From positions 1 to 43,698 of the forward strand of contig JAGBAS010000124.1 of the NCBI GenBank assembly GCA_017938885.1: a stretch of 43,698 nt of DNA, read 5' to 3'. Positions 37,052 through 43,698 of the stretch are shown here, piece by piece. Each line of letters starts with the position of its first letter. Position 1 is the stretch's first letter. Source of the stretch: Clostridia bacterium. GTDB lineage: Bacteria; Bacillota; Clostridia; Oscillospirales; CAG-272. The position numbers and the translations under genes are program-made. The notes beneath the pieces are model-generated. The model saw nothing but the letters and a program-made list of their open reading frames with translations. It was not told the origin of the DNA and did no database searches.

Positions 37052-38734
37052 TCATTTACATTCGGTGCAGATATACTCAGGCACCGTTCTTTCGTTTATG
37101 ACTGATTCATAGAGCCGCCATCCGCCTGCGAGATTGTAACACTCAAAGCCGTTGCCGGCAAGAATGCGGCAAGCGATATAAGAGCGCAAACCGCTGTGAC
37201 AATGCACGTACACGGGCTTGCCTGCGGGGATCTCGTGGATGCGCTCACGCAACGAGTCCAGCGGAATGTGCATAAATCCGTCGATCCTTCCGCGCGCGAC
37301 CTCGGTATTGGTGCGGGTATCGAGGAGGGTCACGCTTCCGTCGCGGGGGAGATTTTCCACGTCGTGCCAGAAGAATTGGCCGATCTTGCCCGTGATGACG
37401 TTTTCGGCAACAAATCCTACCATATTCACGGGATCCTTGGCAGAGCCGAAGGGCGGCGCGTAGCAAAGCTCCAGCTCGGCCAGGTCGGTCACCCTTGCCC
37501 CCAGCCGCATGGCGGTGGCGATCACGTCCATGCGCTTATCCACGCCGTCAAAGCCCACGATCTGTGCGCCGAGGATCTTGTGCGTTGCCTTATCCCACAG
37601 CACCTTGATCGACATCATGGACGCCCCGGGATAGTAGGAAGCGTGGGATGCGGAATAGGTGTAGGTCTTATCGTAATCGTAGCCTGCGGCGGCCGCGCTC
37701 TTTTCGTTCAGGCCCGTGGTGGCGACCGTCATATCAAAGAGCTTCAGCACCGATGAGCCTTGCGTGCCCTTATACTCCGAGGAAATACCGCAAATATTGT
37801 CCGCCGCGATGCGTCCTTGCTTGTTGGCGGGGCCGGCAAGGGGAATGAAGGACGGCTCACCCGTGACGAAATTCTTGACTGTCACAGCATCGCCCACGGC
37901 GTACACGTCGGGAGCGCTCGTCTGCATTTTCTTATTTACCATGATACTGCCGCGCCCGTCAGTTTCAATGCCCGAGGCTCTCACAAATGCGGTATCGGGG
38001 CGAACGCCTACGGAGAGGAGTACCATATCGGTGTCAATCGCGCCTTTGCTCAGTTCAACGGTCAATCCCTTGCCATGATCCTTGATGGCAACAACGCCGT
38101 TACCAAGAGCGAGCTTAATGCCTTGCGACTTGATGTATCTGTGTACGTCTGCCGCCATATCGAAATCAAGGGGAGCGATCAGGTGGTCGGATAGCTCAAC
38201 GATCGTCACTTCAAGACCTGCCTTGGCAAGGTTTTCAGCCATTTCCACGCCGATGTATCCGCCGCCGACAACCACCGCCGATTTTGGATGCTTTTCCTCG
38301 ATATACTGCTTGATCCGCATGGTATCGGGAATGTTACGCAGGGTGAATACCCGGTCGCTGTCGATCCCATCGATCCTCGGACGAATGGGAGAAGCACCCA
38401 GAGAAAGAACCAAACTGTCGTACTGTTCGGTGTATTCCGCGCCCGTTTTCAGATCTCTGACCGTAACGGTCTTATTTTCCGTGTCAATGGCGACCGCCTC
38501 GCTGAATGTGCGAACTTCGATATTGAAACGAGCCTTGAAGCTCTCGGGTGTTTGCAGAGTAAGATTTGACTTTTCTGTGATCTCACCGCCGATATAATAA
38601 GGAAGTCCGCAGTTTGCAAAGGAGATGAACTCTCCACGCTCCAGAATGACGATCTCGGCTTTCTCGTCAAGCCGTCTGAGTCTGGCCGCGCAGGACGCAC
38701 CGCCTGCCACGCCTCCTATGATTAAGGTCTTCAT
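37052..38734 (-). CDS. CoA-disulfide reductase / rhodanese fusion (FAD-dependent oxidoreductase)
   Basis: 560 aa from the ATG at 38734 after GGAGG; a longer reading covers the promoter region. The FAD-binding start is LIIGGVAGGASCAARLRR. SFANCGLPYYIGG places the redox Cys at 42, as in CoA-disulfide reductases. The NAD site is VVGGGYIGVEMAENL at about 150, followed by the FAD motif VYAVGDAV and the dimerisation domain to about 450. A C-terminal rhodanese domain has TLLDTRTNTEVARGRI and the Cys loop VHCHSGLRS, and the chain ends in YICTECK. Enzymes of this layout reduce CoA disulfide, CoA persulfide or polysulfide with NAD(P)H. It is first in an operon with thioredoxin and a rhodanese lipoprotein. 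Confidence 0.92.
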   Translation of the reverse strand: MKTLIIGGVAGGASCAARLRRLDEKAEIVILERGEFISFANCGLPYYIGGEITEKSNLTLQTPESFKARFNIEVRTFSEAVAIDTENKTVTVRDLKTGAEYTEQYDSLVLSLGASPIRPRIDGIDSDRVFTLRNIPDTMRIKQYIEEKHPKSAVVVGGGYIGVEMAENLAKAGLEVTIVELSDHLIAPLDFDMAADVHRYIKSQGIKLALGNGVVAIKDHGKGLTVELSKGAIDTDMVLLSVGVRPDTAFVRASGIETDGRGSIMVNKKMQTSAPDVYAVGDAVTVKNFVTGEPSFIPLAGPANKQGRIAADNICGISSEYKGTQGSSVLKLFDMTVATTGLNEKSAAAAGYDYDKTYTYSASHASYYPGASMMSIKVLWDKATHKILGAQIVGFDGVDKRMDVIATAMRLGARVTDLAELELCYAPPFGSAKDPVNMVGFVAENVITGKIGQFFWHDVENLPRDGSVTLLDTRTNTEVARGRIDGFMHIPLDSLRERIHEIPAGKPVYVHCHSGLRSYIACRILAGNGFECYNLAGGWRLYESVINERTVPEYICTECK

Positions 38735-38794
38735 AAGCTTACCTCCGTTTTTCTTTCTGTGAGTATATTTTACCATACCTTTTTCGGTCTTCGC

Positions 38795-38810
38795 TGTGAC
38801 TTTTGTCACT
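38795..38810. promoter_or_regulatory. CRP-like box 1
   Basis: TGTGACTTTTGTCACT fits TGTGA-N6-TCACA. It covers about +1 to +16 of the leftward promoter, a blocking position. Confidence 0.75.
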
Positions 38811-38817
38811 CAAGCAT

Positions 38818-38846
38818 AGTATACCACATTTTGCGCCGCATGGCAA
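38818..38846 (-). promoter_or_regulatory. Promoter of the CoA-disulfide-reductase operon
   Basis: On the minus strand, TTGCCA, 17 bases, TATACT. Confidence 0.7.
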
Positions 38847-38868
38847 CACAAATATTTGTGTGACAAAA

Positions 38869-38884
38869 GTCACGGAAAAAACAC
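38869..38884. promoter_or_regulatory. CRP-like box 2
   Basis: TGTGACAAAAGTCACG, the reverse complement of box 1 in its central 14 bases, centred 74 bases (about seven helical turns) from box 1. It overlaps the -35 region expected for the rightward TACAAT at 38896-38901. Confidence 0.75.
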
Positions 38885-38934
38885 CCCCTTTGTGTTACAA
38901 TAAAGCCGTAATCAAAATACAAGGAGGATACAAA

Positions 38935-39255
38935 ATGAGCATTTTTAATATATTCGCACGCAAGGATATTAACGAGGGAGTCCGAAGCTTCCGTGAAAGC
39001 AAAAACGCAATTCTTCTCGACGTCAGAACGAGAGAGGAATACGCAAGCGGACATATTGAGGGAAGCCGAAATCTTCCGCTTGACGAGATCGACAAAGTGG
39101 ATTCGGTTATAAAGGATAAAAACACTCCTCTGTACGTCCATTGCCTCAGCGGAGGACGAAGCGCCCGCGCGGCGGCTTATCTGAAAGGCAAGGGATATCG
39201 GGAGGTTCATGACATCGGAGGTATTGGGTCATACAGAGGCAAGATCGTTGTTTGA
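38935..39255 (+). CDS. Rhodanese-like sulfurtransferase
   Basis: 106 aa from the ATG at 38935 after AAGGAGG; the longer open frame to 38803 is the intergenic control region. Single rhodanese domain: AILLDVRTREEYASGHIEGS and the active loop VHCLSGGRSARAA with Cys70. No signal peptide, so cytoplasmic. It is divergent from the CoA-disulfide-reductase operon and shares its two CRP-like boxes, so both sides are probably controlled together. Confidence 0.93.
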   Translation: MSIFNIFARKDINEGVRSFRESKNAILLDVRTREEYASGHIEGSRNLPLDEIDKVDSVIKDKNTPLYVHCLSGGRSARAAAYLKGKGYREVHDIGGIGSYRGKIVV

Positions 39256-39263
39256 TATACAAA

Positions 39264-39334
39264 GAGGGCTGGCAGAAAACGATCTGTCAGCCCTCAAAAA
39301 TTGAATCACAGAAAGCAAAGAAAAGGGCTTACGG
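39264..39334 (+). repeat. Terminator-linked repeat, copy B
   Basis: AGGGCTG/CAGCCCT hairpin (39264-39295), then AAAAATTGAATCACAG and AAAGCAAAGAAAAG. It lies between convergent genes and runs a few bases into the end of the acetyltransferase gene. Confidence 0.75.
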
Positions 39335-39883
39335 CTGCATCACCTTAATAAAGCGGAACATCTCATCAGGTTCTTCATCGGGATCACGTTCGTCTGCATC
39401 GGGCATCGGATGGTCCGGCTGAAAATATTCACACCAAAACTGATCGATCTGGAAACCGCACTTGTTCACGTAAAAATGGATATTACGCTTCTCAAAATAG
39501 GGTGTGCAGGTTTCCCACACTTTCGTTTCGGGATGCAGAGCCTCAACCGATTGCCATGCGCCGTAGCCAATGCCTTTACTGTGCGCTTCGGGCAGTACAA
39601 AGAGAATATCCAAGTGGTTATGATGCGTTTCCTTGTCAATCGTGAGTATCAAGCCACCAACCTTCTCACCGTCAAGCATGATGCGGTAGGTTTCGCTTTT
39701 GGGATTGTCGATGGATTTTTCAATGGTTGTGCGAGAGATGATCTCACCGTTATTGTCAATATGGTCGTCACGCTCACCGAACTCCATCATCGCACCGTAC
39801 TTGAACGTCCATTGATTGTCAAGGATAAATTGCTCACGGTCATCTGCTGTGAGGGGAACGAGAGAAACTTTCGTGTTTTTCAT
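39329..39883 (-). CDS. GNAT-family N-acetyltransferase
   Basis: 184 aa from the ATG at 39883, after GGAGG. The GNAT core runs VSLVPLTADDREQF, then YRIMLDGEKVGGLIL, NHLDILFVLPEAHSKGIGYGAWQSVE (motif A, with the acetyl-CoA loop HSKGIGYG) and HFYVNKCGFQ (motif B). The acidic tail (DADERDPDEEPDEMFRF) is unusual. It transfers an acetyl group to a small molecule or protein amine, target unknown. Single gene, convergent with the rhodanese. Confidence 0.9.
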   Translation of the reverse strand: MKNTKVSLVPLTADDREQFILDNQWTFKYGAMMEFGERDDHIDNNGEIISRTTIEKSIDNPKSETYRIMLDGEKVGGLILTIDKETHHNHLDILFVLPEAHSKGIGYGAWQSVEALHPETKVWETCTPYFEKRNIHFYVNKCGFQIDQFWCEYFQPDHPMPDADERDPDEEPDEMFRFIKVMQP

Positions 39884-40048
39884 AATTACCTCCAAAATAA
39901 AAAATAGAGCTCAGGCTTTGCGAATGCAATAACCCAAGCTCACTTGGACACCTAATCCGGCATTACGGTACTACGGTACACAGCCTCCGGTGACAAATAT
40001 TTAACACAGAAATTTTACCACAAAAATAGGTATATGTCAAGCAAACGA

Positions 40049-40077
40049 TTGAAATATTCATAAAAATATGATATAAT
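40049..40077 (+). promoter_or_regulatory. Promoter of the P-loop kinase gene
   Basis: TTGAAA, 17 bases, TATAAT. Confidence 0.75.
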
Positions 40078-40114
40078 GAACTCATCGATAAATAAGAATT
40101 TGACGAAGGTGTGA

Positions 40115-40612
40115 ATGATGAAAACATTATATATGATTGGCGGCACGATGGGAGTGGGAAAAACAACCGTGTGCCAACAGCTAAAACGAGATTTACAGAA
40201 TAGCGTATTTCTTGACGGAGATTGGTGTTGGGATGCAAGTCCGTTCCAAGTAACCGATGAAACAAAAGTAATGGTGACGAATAATATTTGTTACTTACTT
40301 AATAATTTTCTGAAGTGTTCTGCATACGAGAATATCATTTTTTGTTGGGTGATGCACGAGCAGAGTATTATCAATTCTATACTTGAGAAGCTGGATACAC
40401 AGAACTGTGAGGTGAAAAGCATCTCGCTTGTAGCGGATGAAAAGACCCTGTGCGAAAGATTATCAATGGATGTGGAAAGAGGTATCCGTTCTGAAGATAT
40501 AATTGAGCGAAGCATAGCAAGAATACCGATGTATCAAGCACTCAATACCATTAAAATTGATACCAACGCCAAAACCGTGGCTGTAATTGCCAATGAGATA
40601 AAGCAGTTGTAA
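40115..40612 (+). CDS. P-loop nucleoside/small-molecule kinase-like protein
   Basis: 165 aa; the start may be this ATG or the next codon, also ATG. Walker A is GGTMGVGKTT at about 9-18. VFLDGDWCWDA gives a DGD motif, and DEKTLCERLSMDVERGIRSEDIIERSIAR resembles the lid and base-binding region of gluconate- or shikimate-type kinases and AAA_33 proteins. The likely reaction is ATP-dependent phosphorylation of a small substrate; identity unknown. Single gene. Its codons are AT-richer than in the left part of the window. Confidence 0.75.
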   Translation: MMKTLYMIGGTMGVGKTTVCQQLKRDLQNSVFLDGDWCWDASPFQVTDETKVMVTNNICYLLNNFLKCSAYENIIFCWVMHEQSIINSILEKLDTQNCEVKSISLVADEKTLCERLSMDVERGIRSEDIIERSIARIPMYQALNTIKIDTNAKTVAVIANEIKQL

Positions 40613-40658
40613 TACTGACAAATTCCAATTTGTCGAGCAGACAGCAACAGACAGTTGC

Positions 40659-40687
40659 TTGTCAATACAGACAGTCCGTGATATAAT
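40659..40687 (+). promoter_or_regulatory. Promoter of the HTH / zinc-ribbon gene
   Basis: TTGTCA, 17 bases, TATAAT. Tandem ACAGACAG-type units lie in and before the spacer. Confidence 0.75.
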
Positions 40688-40716
40688 ATAACCACAAAAA
40701 TTCAGGTGGTGATTTT

Positions 40717-41376
40717 ATGGAAACGAAAGATATAATCTACGAATTAAGAACGAAAAAACGACTCTCTCAAGAGGAGCTTGCGGAAAAGATATTTGTAACA
40801 AGACAGGCAGTTTCTCGATGGGAAACCGGCGAAACGATACCGAATATAGATACGCTCAAGCTCCTTTCCAAATTGTTTGACGTGTCAATCAATACGCTCC
40901 TCGGTTCTCCAAGAGAGCTTATCTGCGAGTGTTGCGGAATGCCAATTGATGATTGCAATCTAAGCCGCGAGAAAGACGGACATTTTAACGAGGAATACTG
41001 CAAATGGTGCTATGCCGACGGTGAGTATACTCTTGACATCTGGAAGCGATATGCTGAAATCGGTGGGAAAGAAAAGCTCGAAGAATTTAAGGCGCAGCTG
41101 ATTCACGAATTCAACACGCTTTTGCACATCGAAGGATTACCCAAGGTAGAGAATCTAAACGTGCTGTCAGGTGAATTTATCAATATGGAATATACGCTCC
41201 CAAATGGAGAAAAGGTAAAATTCCTTGATGATAAGCAAACCTATCTCGGCAGTCAACTCGAAAGCGAATTTGGCGGCAGATGCTTTGGTATAGCAGCGAA
41301 CATGGACTTCCTTCTGGTATGTACCTACGAAGAAAATGGAGAGAATCCCGAACTTGTGATTTACAAGAAAAGATAA
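40717..41376 (+). CDS. HTH regulator with zinc-ribbon domain
   Basis: 219 aa. The ATG follows AGGTGG. N-terminal Cro/CI-type HTH at about 4-62: IIYELRTKKRLSQEELAEKIFV, TRQAVSRWETGE, IDTLKLLSKLFDVSINTLLG. A zinc-ribbon-like segment follows at about 68-100 (CECCGMPIDDC and YCKWCYADGEYTLD). The last 80 residues (YTLPNGEKVKFLDDKQTYLG, FGIAANMDFLLVCTYEENG) form an unassigned domain. Such fusions are common single-gene regulators in Clostridia. It may bind DNA and sense metal or a small molecule; target unknown. Confidence 0.82.
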   Translation: METKDIIYELRTKKRLSQEELAEKIFVTRQAVSRWETGETIPNIDTLKLLSKLFDVSINTLLGSPRELICECCGMPIDDCNLSREKDGHFNEEYCKWCYADGEYTLDIWKRYAEIGGKEKLEEFKAQLIHEFNTLLHIEGLPKVENLNVLSGEFINMEYTLPNGEKVKFLDDKQTYLGSQLESEFGGRCFGIAANMDFLLVCTYEENGENPELVIYKKR

Positions 41377-41380
41377 CGCA

Positions 41381-41449
41381 GAGGGCTGAGGAAATCAATC
41401 GTCAGCCCTCAAAAATTGAGTCGCAGTAAGCAAAGAAAAGCAAATTCGA
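41381..41449 (+). repeat. Terminator-linked repeat, copy C
   Basis: GAGGGCTGA/TCAGCCCTC hairpin (41381-41410), then AAAAATTGAGTCGCAG and TAAGCAAAGAAAAGCAAATTCG. Both copies A and C are followed by TTCACAAAA(A)TAT and a promoter. Confidence 0.78.
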
Positions 41450-41468
41450 AGAAATTCACAAAATATAC

Positions 41469-41497
41469 TTGTTTTTTTCTGTAAACAGGTGTATAAT
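41469..41497 (+). promoter_or_regulatory. Promoter of the thiazole operon
   Basis: TTGTTT, 17 bases, TATAAT, about 20 bases before the riboswitch. Confidence 0.75.
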
Positions 41498-41517
41498 GTA
41501 CTCACAACTTAATAAAC

Positions 41518-41607
41518 GGGAGCTTGTATACAGGCTGAGAGGAAGGTGTGACCTTCGACCGAGAACCTGATTTGGATAATGCCAACGTAGGGATGCCTGA
41601 TACAAGG
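41518..41607 (+). promoter_or_regulatory. TPP riboswitch (THI element)
   Basis: All core TPP aptamer pieces are present in order: CTGAGA (41536), the P3 stem GGAAGGT/ACCTTC, ACCTGA, GGATAATGCC and CGTAGGGA. P1 is closed by CTTGTAT/ATACAAG (41523-41529, 41600-41606). A terminator hairpin follows at 41634. When thiamin pyrophosphate binds, the terminator should form and shut down the thi genes. Confidence 0.95.
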
Positions 41608-41633
41608 ATATTGGGAGGAACAACAGATTTTTT

Positions 41634-41662
41634 GGAGTTACCGAATCGGTAGCTCCTTTTTT
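41634..41662 (+). terminator. Riboswitch-controlled terminator
   Basis: GGAG-TACCG / CGGTA-CTCC stem followed by TTTTTT, 25 bases upstream of the thiS start. Confidence 0.88.
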
Positions 41663-41686
41663 GTTGCAATTTTGGAGGAAAAGAAA

Positions 41687-41881
41687 ATGGTAAAGGTAAA
41701 CGGAACAGAGCTTGATATTGCCGGTAAAACGCTTACGGAGTATCTTGCAACCACGAACTATGATATGAAGCGAATCGCTGTCGAGCGCAACGGAGATATC
41801 GTTCCCAAGGCACAGTACGGTGAAACCGTGCTTCAGGACGGCGACAGCATGGAGATCGTCAGCTTTGTGGGAGGTGGTTGA
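41687..41881 (+). CDS. thiS: Sulfur carrier protein ThiS
   Basis: 64 aa from the ATG at 41687, 8 bases after GGAGG. Ubiquitin-like beta-grasp protein: MVKVNGTELDIAGKTLTEYL at the start and GDSMEIVSFVGGG at the end. The C-terminal Gly-Gly is adenylated by ThiF and turned into the thiocarboxylate that gives sulfur for the thiazole ring. First gene of the operon. Its stop abuts the GTG of thiF. Confidence 0.94.
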   Translation: MVKVNGTELDIAGKTLTEYLATTNYDMKRIAVERNGDIVPKAQYGETVLQDGDSMEIVSFVGGG

Positions 41882-42517
41882 GTGATTCCAACGAAAGAAG
41901 AATGGAATAAGGCTTTAGAGGAACGCCACGGCAAAGAGTTGCATCGGGCGTTTGCATCGGCTACGGTTGCCATCTGCGGTCTTGGCGGTCTTGGCTCTAA
42001 TATCGCCATAGCACTTGCGCGTGCCGGAATCGGCAAGCTGATCCTGATTGACTTTGACCGTGTGGATATTACCAATCTCCACCGCCAGCAGTATAAGGCA
42101 GAACAGATCGGTATGTATAAGACGGTCGCACTTGCGGAGAATCTCAAAGAAATAGCTCCGTATATTTCACTTGAAATACATACAGAGCGCATTACGGAAG
42201 ATAATGCAGTAAAGCTCTTGCAAGGCGCGGACATCGTCTGCGAATCCTTTGACGATGCGGAATGTAAAGCAATGCTTACAGATACCGTGCTTACCGAAAT
42301 GCGAGATAAATACCTCGTAGCAGCTTCGGGTATGGCAGGTCTTTATGACGCCAATCGCATCAAAACAAGAAAAGTAACGAGCAAATTCTATTTGTGCGGC
42401 GACGGAGAAAGTGACGTATCAGAAGGGATAGGGCTTGTATCGTCCCGTGTTATGATTTGCGCCGCACATCAGGCACATACTGTACTGAGAATTTTAGCAA
42501 ATAGTTTTGAAGAATAA
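41882..42517 (+). CDS. thiF: ThiS adenylyltransferase ThiF (short form)
   Basis: 211 aa with a GTG start directly after the thiS stop; GGAGG lies at the end of thiS. The E1-like Rossmann site is [23 protein letters not shown], and [15 protein letters not shown] is the ATP/Mg2+ motif with Asp and Arg. It is shorter than E. coli ThiF, and no zinc-type C-x-x-C pairs are seen, as in the short family found in anaerobes. It adenylates the ThiS C-terminus. Confidence 0.93.
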   Translation: MIPTKEEWNKALEERHGKELHRAFASATVAICGLGGLGSNIAIALARAGIGKLILIDFDRVDITNLHRQQYKAEQIGMYKTVALAENLKEIAPYISLEIHTERITEDNAVKLLQGADIVCESFDDAECKAMLTDTVLTEMRDKYLVAASGMAGLYDANRIKTRKVTSKFYLCGDGESDVSEGIGLVSSRVMICAAHQAHTVLRILANSFEE

Positions 42518-42530
42518 AGAGGAAAAAGAA

Positions 42531-43301
42531 ATGAACAACGACAAACTTATTATCGGCGGTCACGAATTCAACTCCCGTTTCATTCTCGGCTCGGGCAAAT
42601 ATTCGATGAAGCTCATCGAAGCGGCGGTAAAAGATGCGGGTGCTGAGATCATCACCTTGGCAGTCCGCCGTGCCAACACCAAGGAACACGAAAACATTCT
42701 CGATTACATCCCCGAAGGAATCACACTTCTTCCCAACACCTCGGGAGCAAGAAACGCAGAGGAAGCAGTCCGTATCGCTCGCCTTGCCCGTGAGCTTGGA
42801 TGTGGTAATTTCGTAAAGATCGAGATTATGCGTGACTCCAAATATCTCCTTCCCGATAACGTGGAAACCATCAAGGCAACCGAGATCCTTGCAAAAGAGG
42901 GATTTGTGGTCATGCCGTATATGTATCCCGATCTGAACACCGCCCGTGACCTTGTGAATGCAGGTGCGGCAAGTGTTATGCCTCTTGCATCCCCCATCGG
43001 CTCAAACAAAGGACTTGCAACCAAGGAATTCATTCAGATACTCATTGACGAGATCGATCTACCCATCATCGTAGATGCAGGCATCGGCAGACCTTCGCAG
43101 GCTTGCGAAGCCATGGAGATGGGTGCGGCGGCAATCATGGCAAATACCGCGCTTGCAACAGCAGGCGATCTTCCCATGATGGCATCTGCATTCAAGCAGG
43201 CAATCGAAGCGGGTCGTAAGGCATACCTTTCGGGACTTGGCAGAGTTCTTACCCGTGGAGCATCTGCATCCGATCCCTTGACAGGCTTCCTTCGTGATTA
43301 A
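42531..43301 (+). CDS. thiG: Thiazole synthase ThiG
   Basis: 256 aa from the ATG at 42531 after GAGGAAAAAG; 8 extra in-frame codons upstream overlap thiF and lack a ribosome site. TIM-barrel enzyme: [47 protein letters not shown], the Lys of FVKIEI that forms the Schiff base with deoxyxylulose phosphate, and [11 protein letters not shown] for phosphate binding. It joins deoxyxylulose 5-phosphate, ThiS-thiocarboxylate and dehydroglycine into the thiazole phosphate. Confidence 0.96.
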   Translation: MNNDKLIIGGHEFNSRFILGSGKYSMKLIEAAVKDAGAEIITLAVRRANTKEHENILDYIPEGITLLPNTSGARNAEEAVRIARLARELGCGNFVKIEIMRDSKYLLPDNVETIKATEILAKEGFVVMPYMYPDLNTARDLVNAGAASVMPLASPIGSNKGLATKEFIQILIDEIDLPIIVDAGIGRPSQACEAMEMGAAAIMANTALATAGDLPMMASAFKQAIEAGRKAYLSGLGRVLTRGASASDPLTGFLRD

Positions 43302-43311
43302 GGAGAGCAAT

Positions 43312-43698
43312 ATGGAAAATCAATTTTTCGTTGATTCGGAGCATCTGTCACCCGAAGCACTTGCAAAAAAGCACCGCATCGAAAACGATCCCACAAGCCG
43401 TAAGAATCATATGGAATATCTGCCCGGTATGGAGATCATCGAGTCGGACGTGTGTTCCCAAGTAATGTCGCAGATGAACTCTTACGATTACAGCAAATAC
43501 ACGGCAAGAGATGTTCGTGCAGCTCTTGAACATACGACTTGTTCTATTGAAGATTTCAAGGCACTTCTGTCACCTGCGGCAGAGCCCTTCCTTGAACAGA
43601 TGGCAGAGAGAGCAAGACTTGAAACAAGTAAGCATTTCGGAAATACCGTGTATCTCTTTACACCCTTGTATATTGCCAACTATTGCGAGAACTATTGC
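43312..43698 (+). CDS. thiH: 2-iminoacetate synthase ThiH (partial, cut by window end)
   Basis: 129 residues are visible from the ATG at 43312 after AAGGAG; the gene runs off the window. KYTARDVRAALEHTTCSIEDFKALLSPAAEPFLEQMAERAR and then LFTPLYIANYCENYC in order are typical of ThiH. The first two cysteines of the radical-SAM C-x3-C-x2-C motif are reached at the edge. It cleaves tyrosine to dehydroglycine under anoxic conditions, supplying ThiG in place of the oxygen-dependent ThiO. Confidence 0.95.
   Translation, partial: MENQFFVDSEHLSPEALAKKHRIENDPTSRKNHMEYLPGMEIIESDVCSQVMSQMNSYDYSKYTARDVRAALEHTTCSIEDFKALLSPAAEPFLEQMAERARLETSKHFGNTVYLFTPLYIANYCENYC

Overview
The window looks like chromosomal DNA of an anaerobic Gram-positive bacterium of the class Clostridia, most likely an Oscillospiraceae/Ruminococcaceae-type gut or rumen organism. 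This rests on strong AAGGAGG ribosome sites, near-consensus TTGACA-17-TATAAT promoters, an oxygen-defence set typical of strict anaerobes (reverse rubrerythrin, rubredoxin, ferritin), the anaerobic ThiH route to thiazole, and Thr/Glu/Pro-rich cell-surface proteins. The species cannot be named from the sequence. No phage, plasmid or CRISPR array is visible.

Left part (1-34.6 kb, GC-rich codon use). A PD-(D/E)XK-like protein with a winged-helix tail (186-1079) faces a leftward set: two paralogous membrane proteins, a small membrane protein and a HAD phosphatase (5115-1163). Next is a leftward LURP-one / ABC ATPase / ABC permease operon (7696-5233). Between it and an XRE regulator lies a very short transcription unit with a perfect promoter and its own terminator, probably a small RNA (7862-7933). 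Then follow a PutP-type sodium/proline symporter, a TetR regulator, an alpha/beta hydrolase, a GH99-like surface lipoprotein, an ECF-type sigma factor overlapping an anti-sigma-like protein with about seven outside repeats, and a ferritin-like protein. A carbohydrate block holds an N-acetylhexosamine 1-kinase-like gene, a phosphohexomutase, a lipoprotein and lactaldehyde reductase FucO (18.1-22.7 kb). It is followed by two tandem XRE regulators opposite a small zinc-ribbon protein, and a secreted endonuclease I with a TEEP-repeat stalk. A short AT-rich patch (26.1-26.9 kb) carries an XRE repressor, an operator and a membrane protein split by a -1 frameshift at seven A residues. Then come the rubredoxin / ferritin / reverse rubrerythrin / Rrf2 cluster, a DmpA-family peptidase overlapping a transglutaminase-like protein, a DUF3737 protein, a YgjV-like membrane protein, CCA nucleotidyltransferase and tRNA-Gln(CUG).

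Right part (34.6-43.7 kb, visibly less GC-rich). After the tRNA comes about 1 kb without an intact gene: a hairpin array built on GTGAAAT/ATTTCAC, an orphan terminator and a probable integrase remnant. The rest is largely about sulfur transfer. It has a Crp-type regulator; a CoA-disulfide-reductase/rhodanese fusion, thioredoxin and rhodanese lipoprotein operon; a divergent rhodanese whose shared promoter region carries two CRP-like palindromes; then an acetyltransferase, a P-loop kinase, an HTH/zinc-ribbon protein, and a TPP-riboswitch-controlled thiS-thiF-thiG-thiH operon cut off by the window end.

The most unusual signals are: a repeat family with conserved ends and unrelated interiors, placed just upstream of the ribosome site of four genes; the hairpin array; the putative small RNA; the frameshifted gene; the Crp-box-controlled rhodanese cluster; and a second repeat family (terminator hairpin plus conserved tail) seen only to the right of the tRNA.
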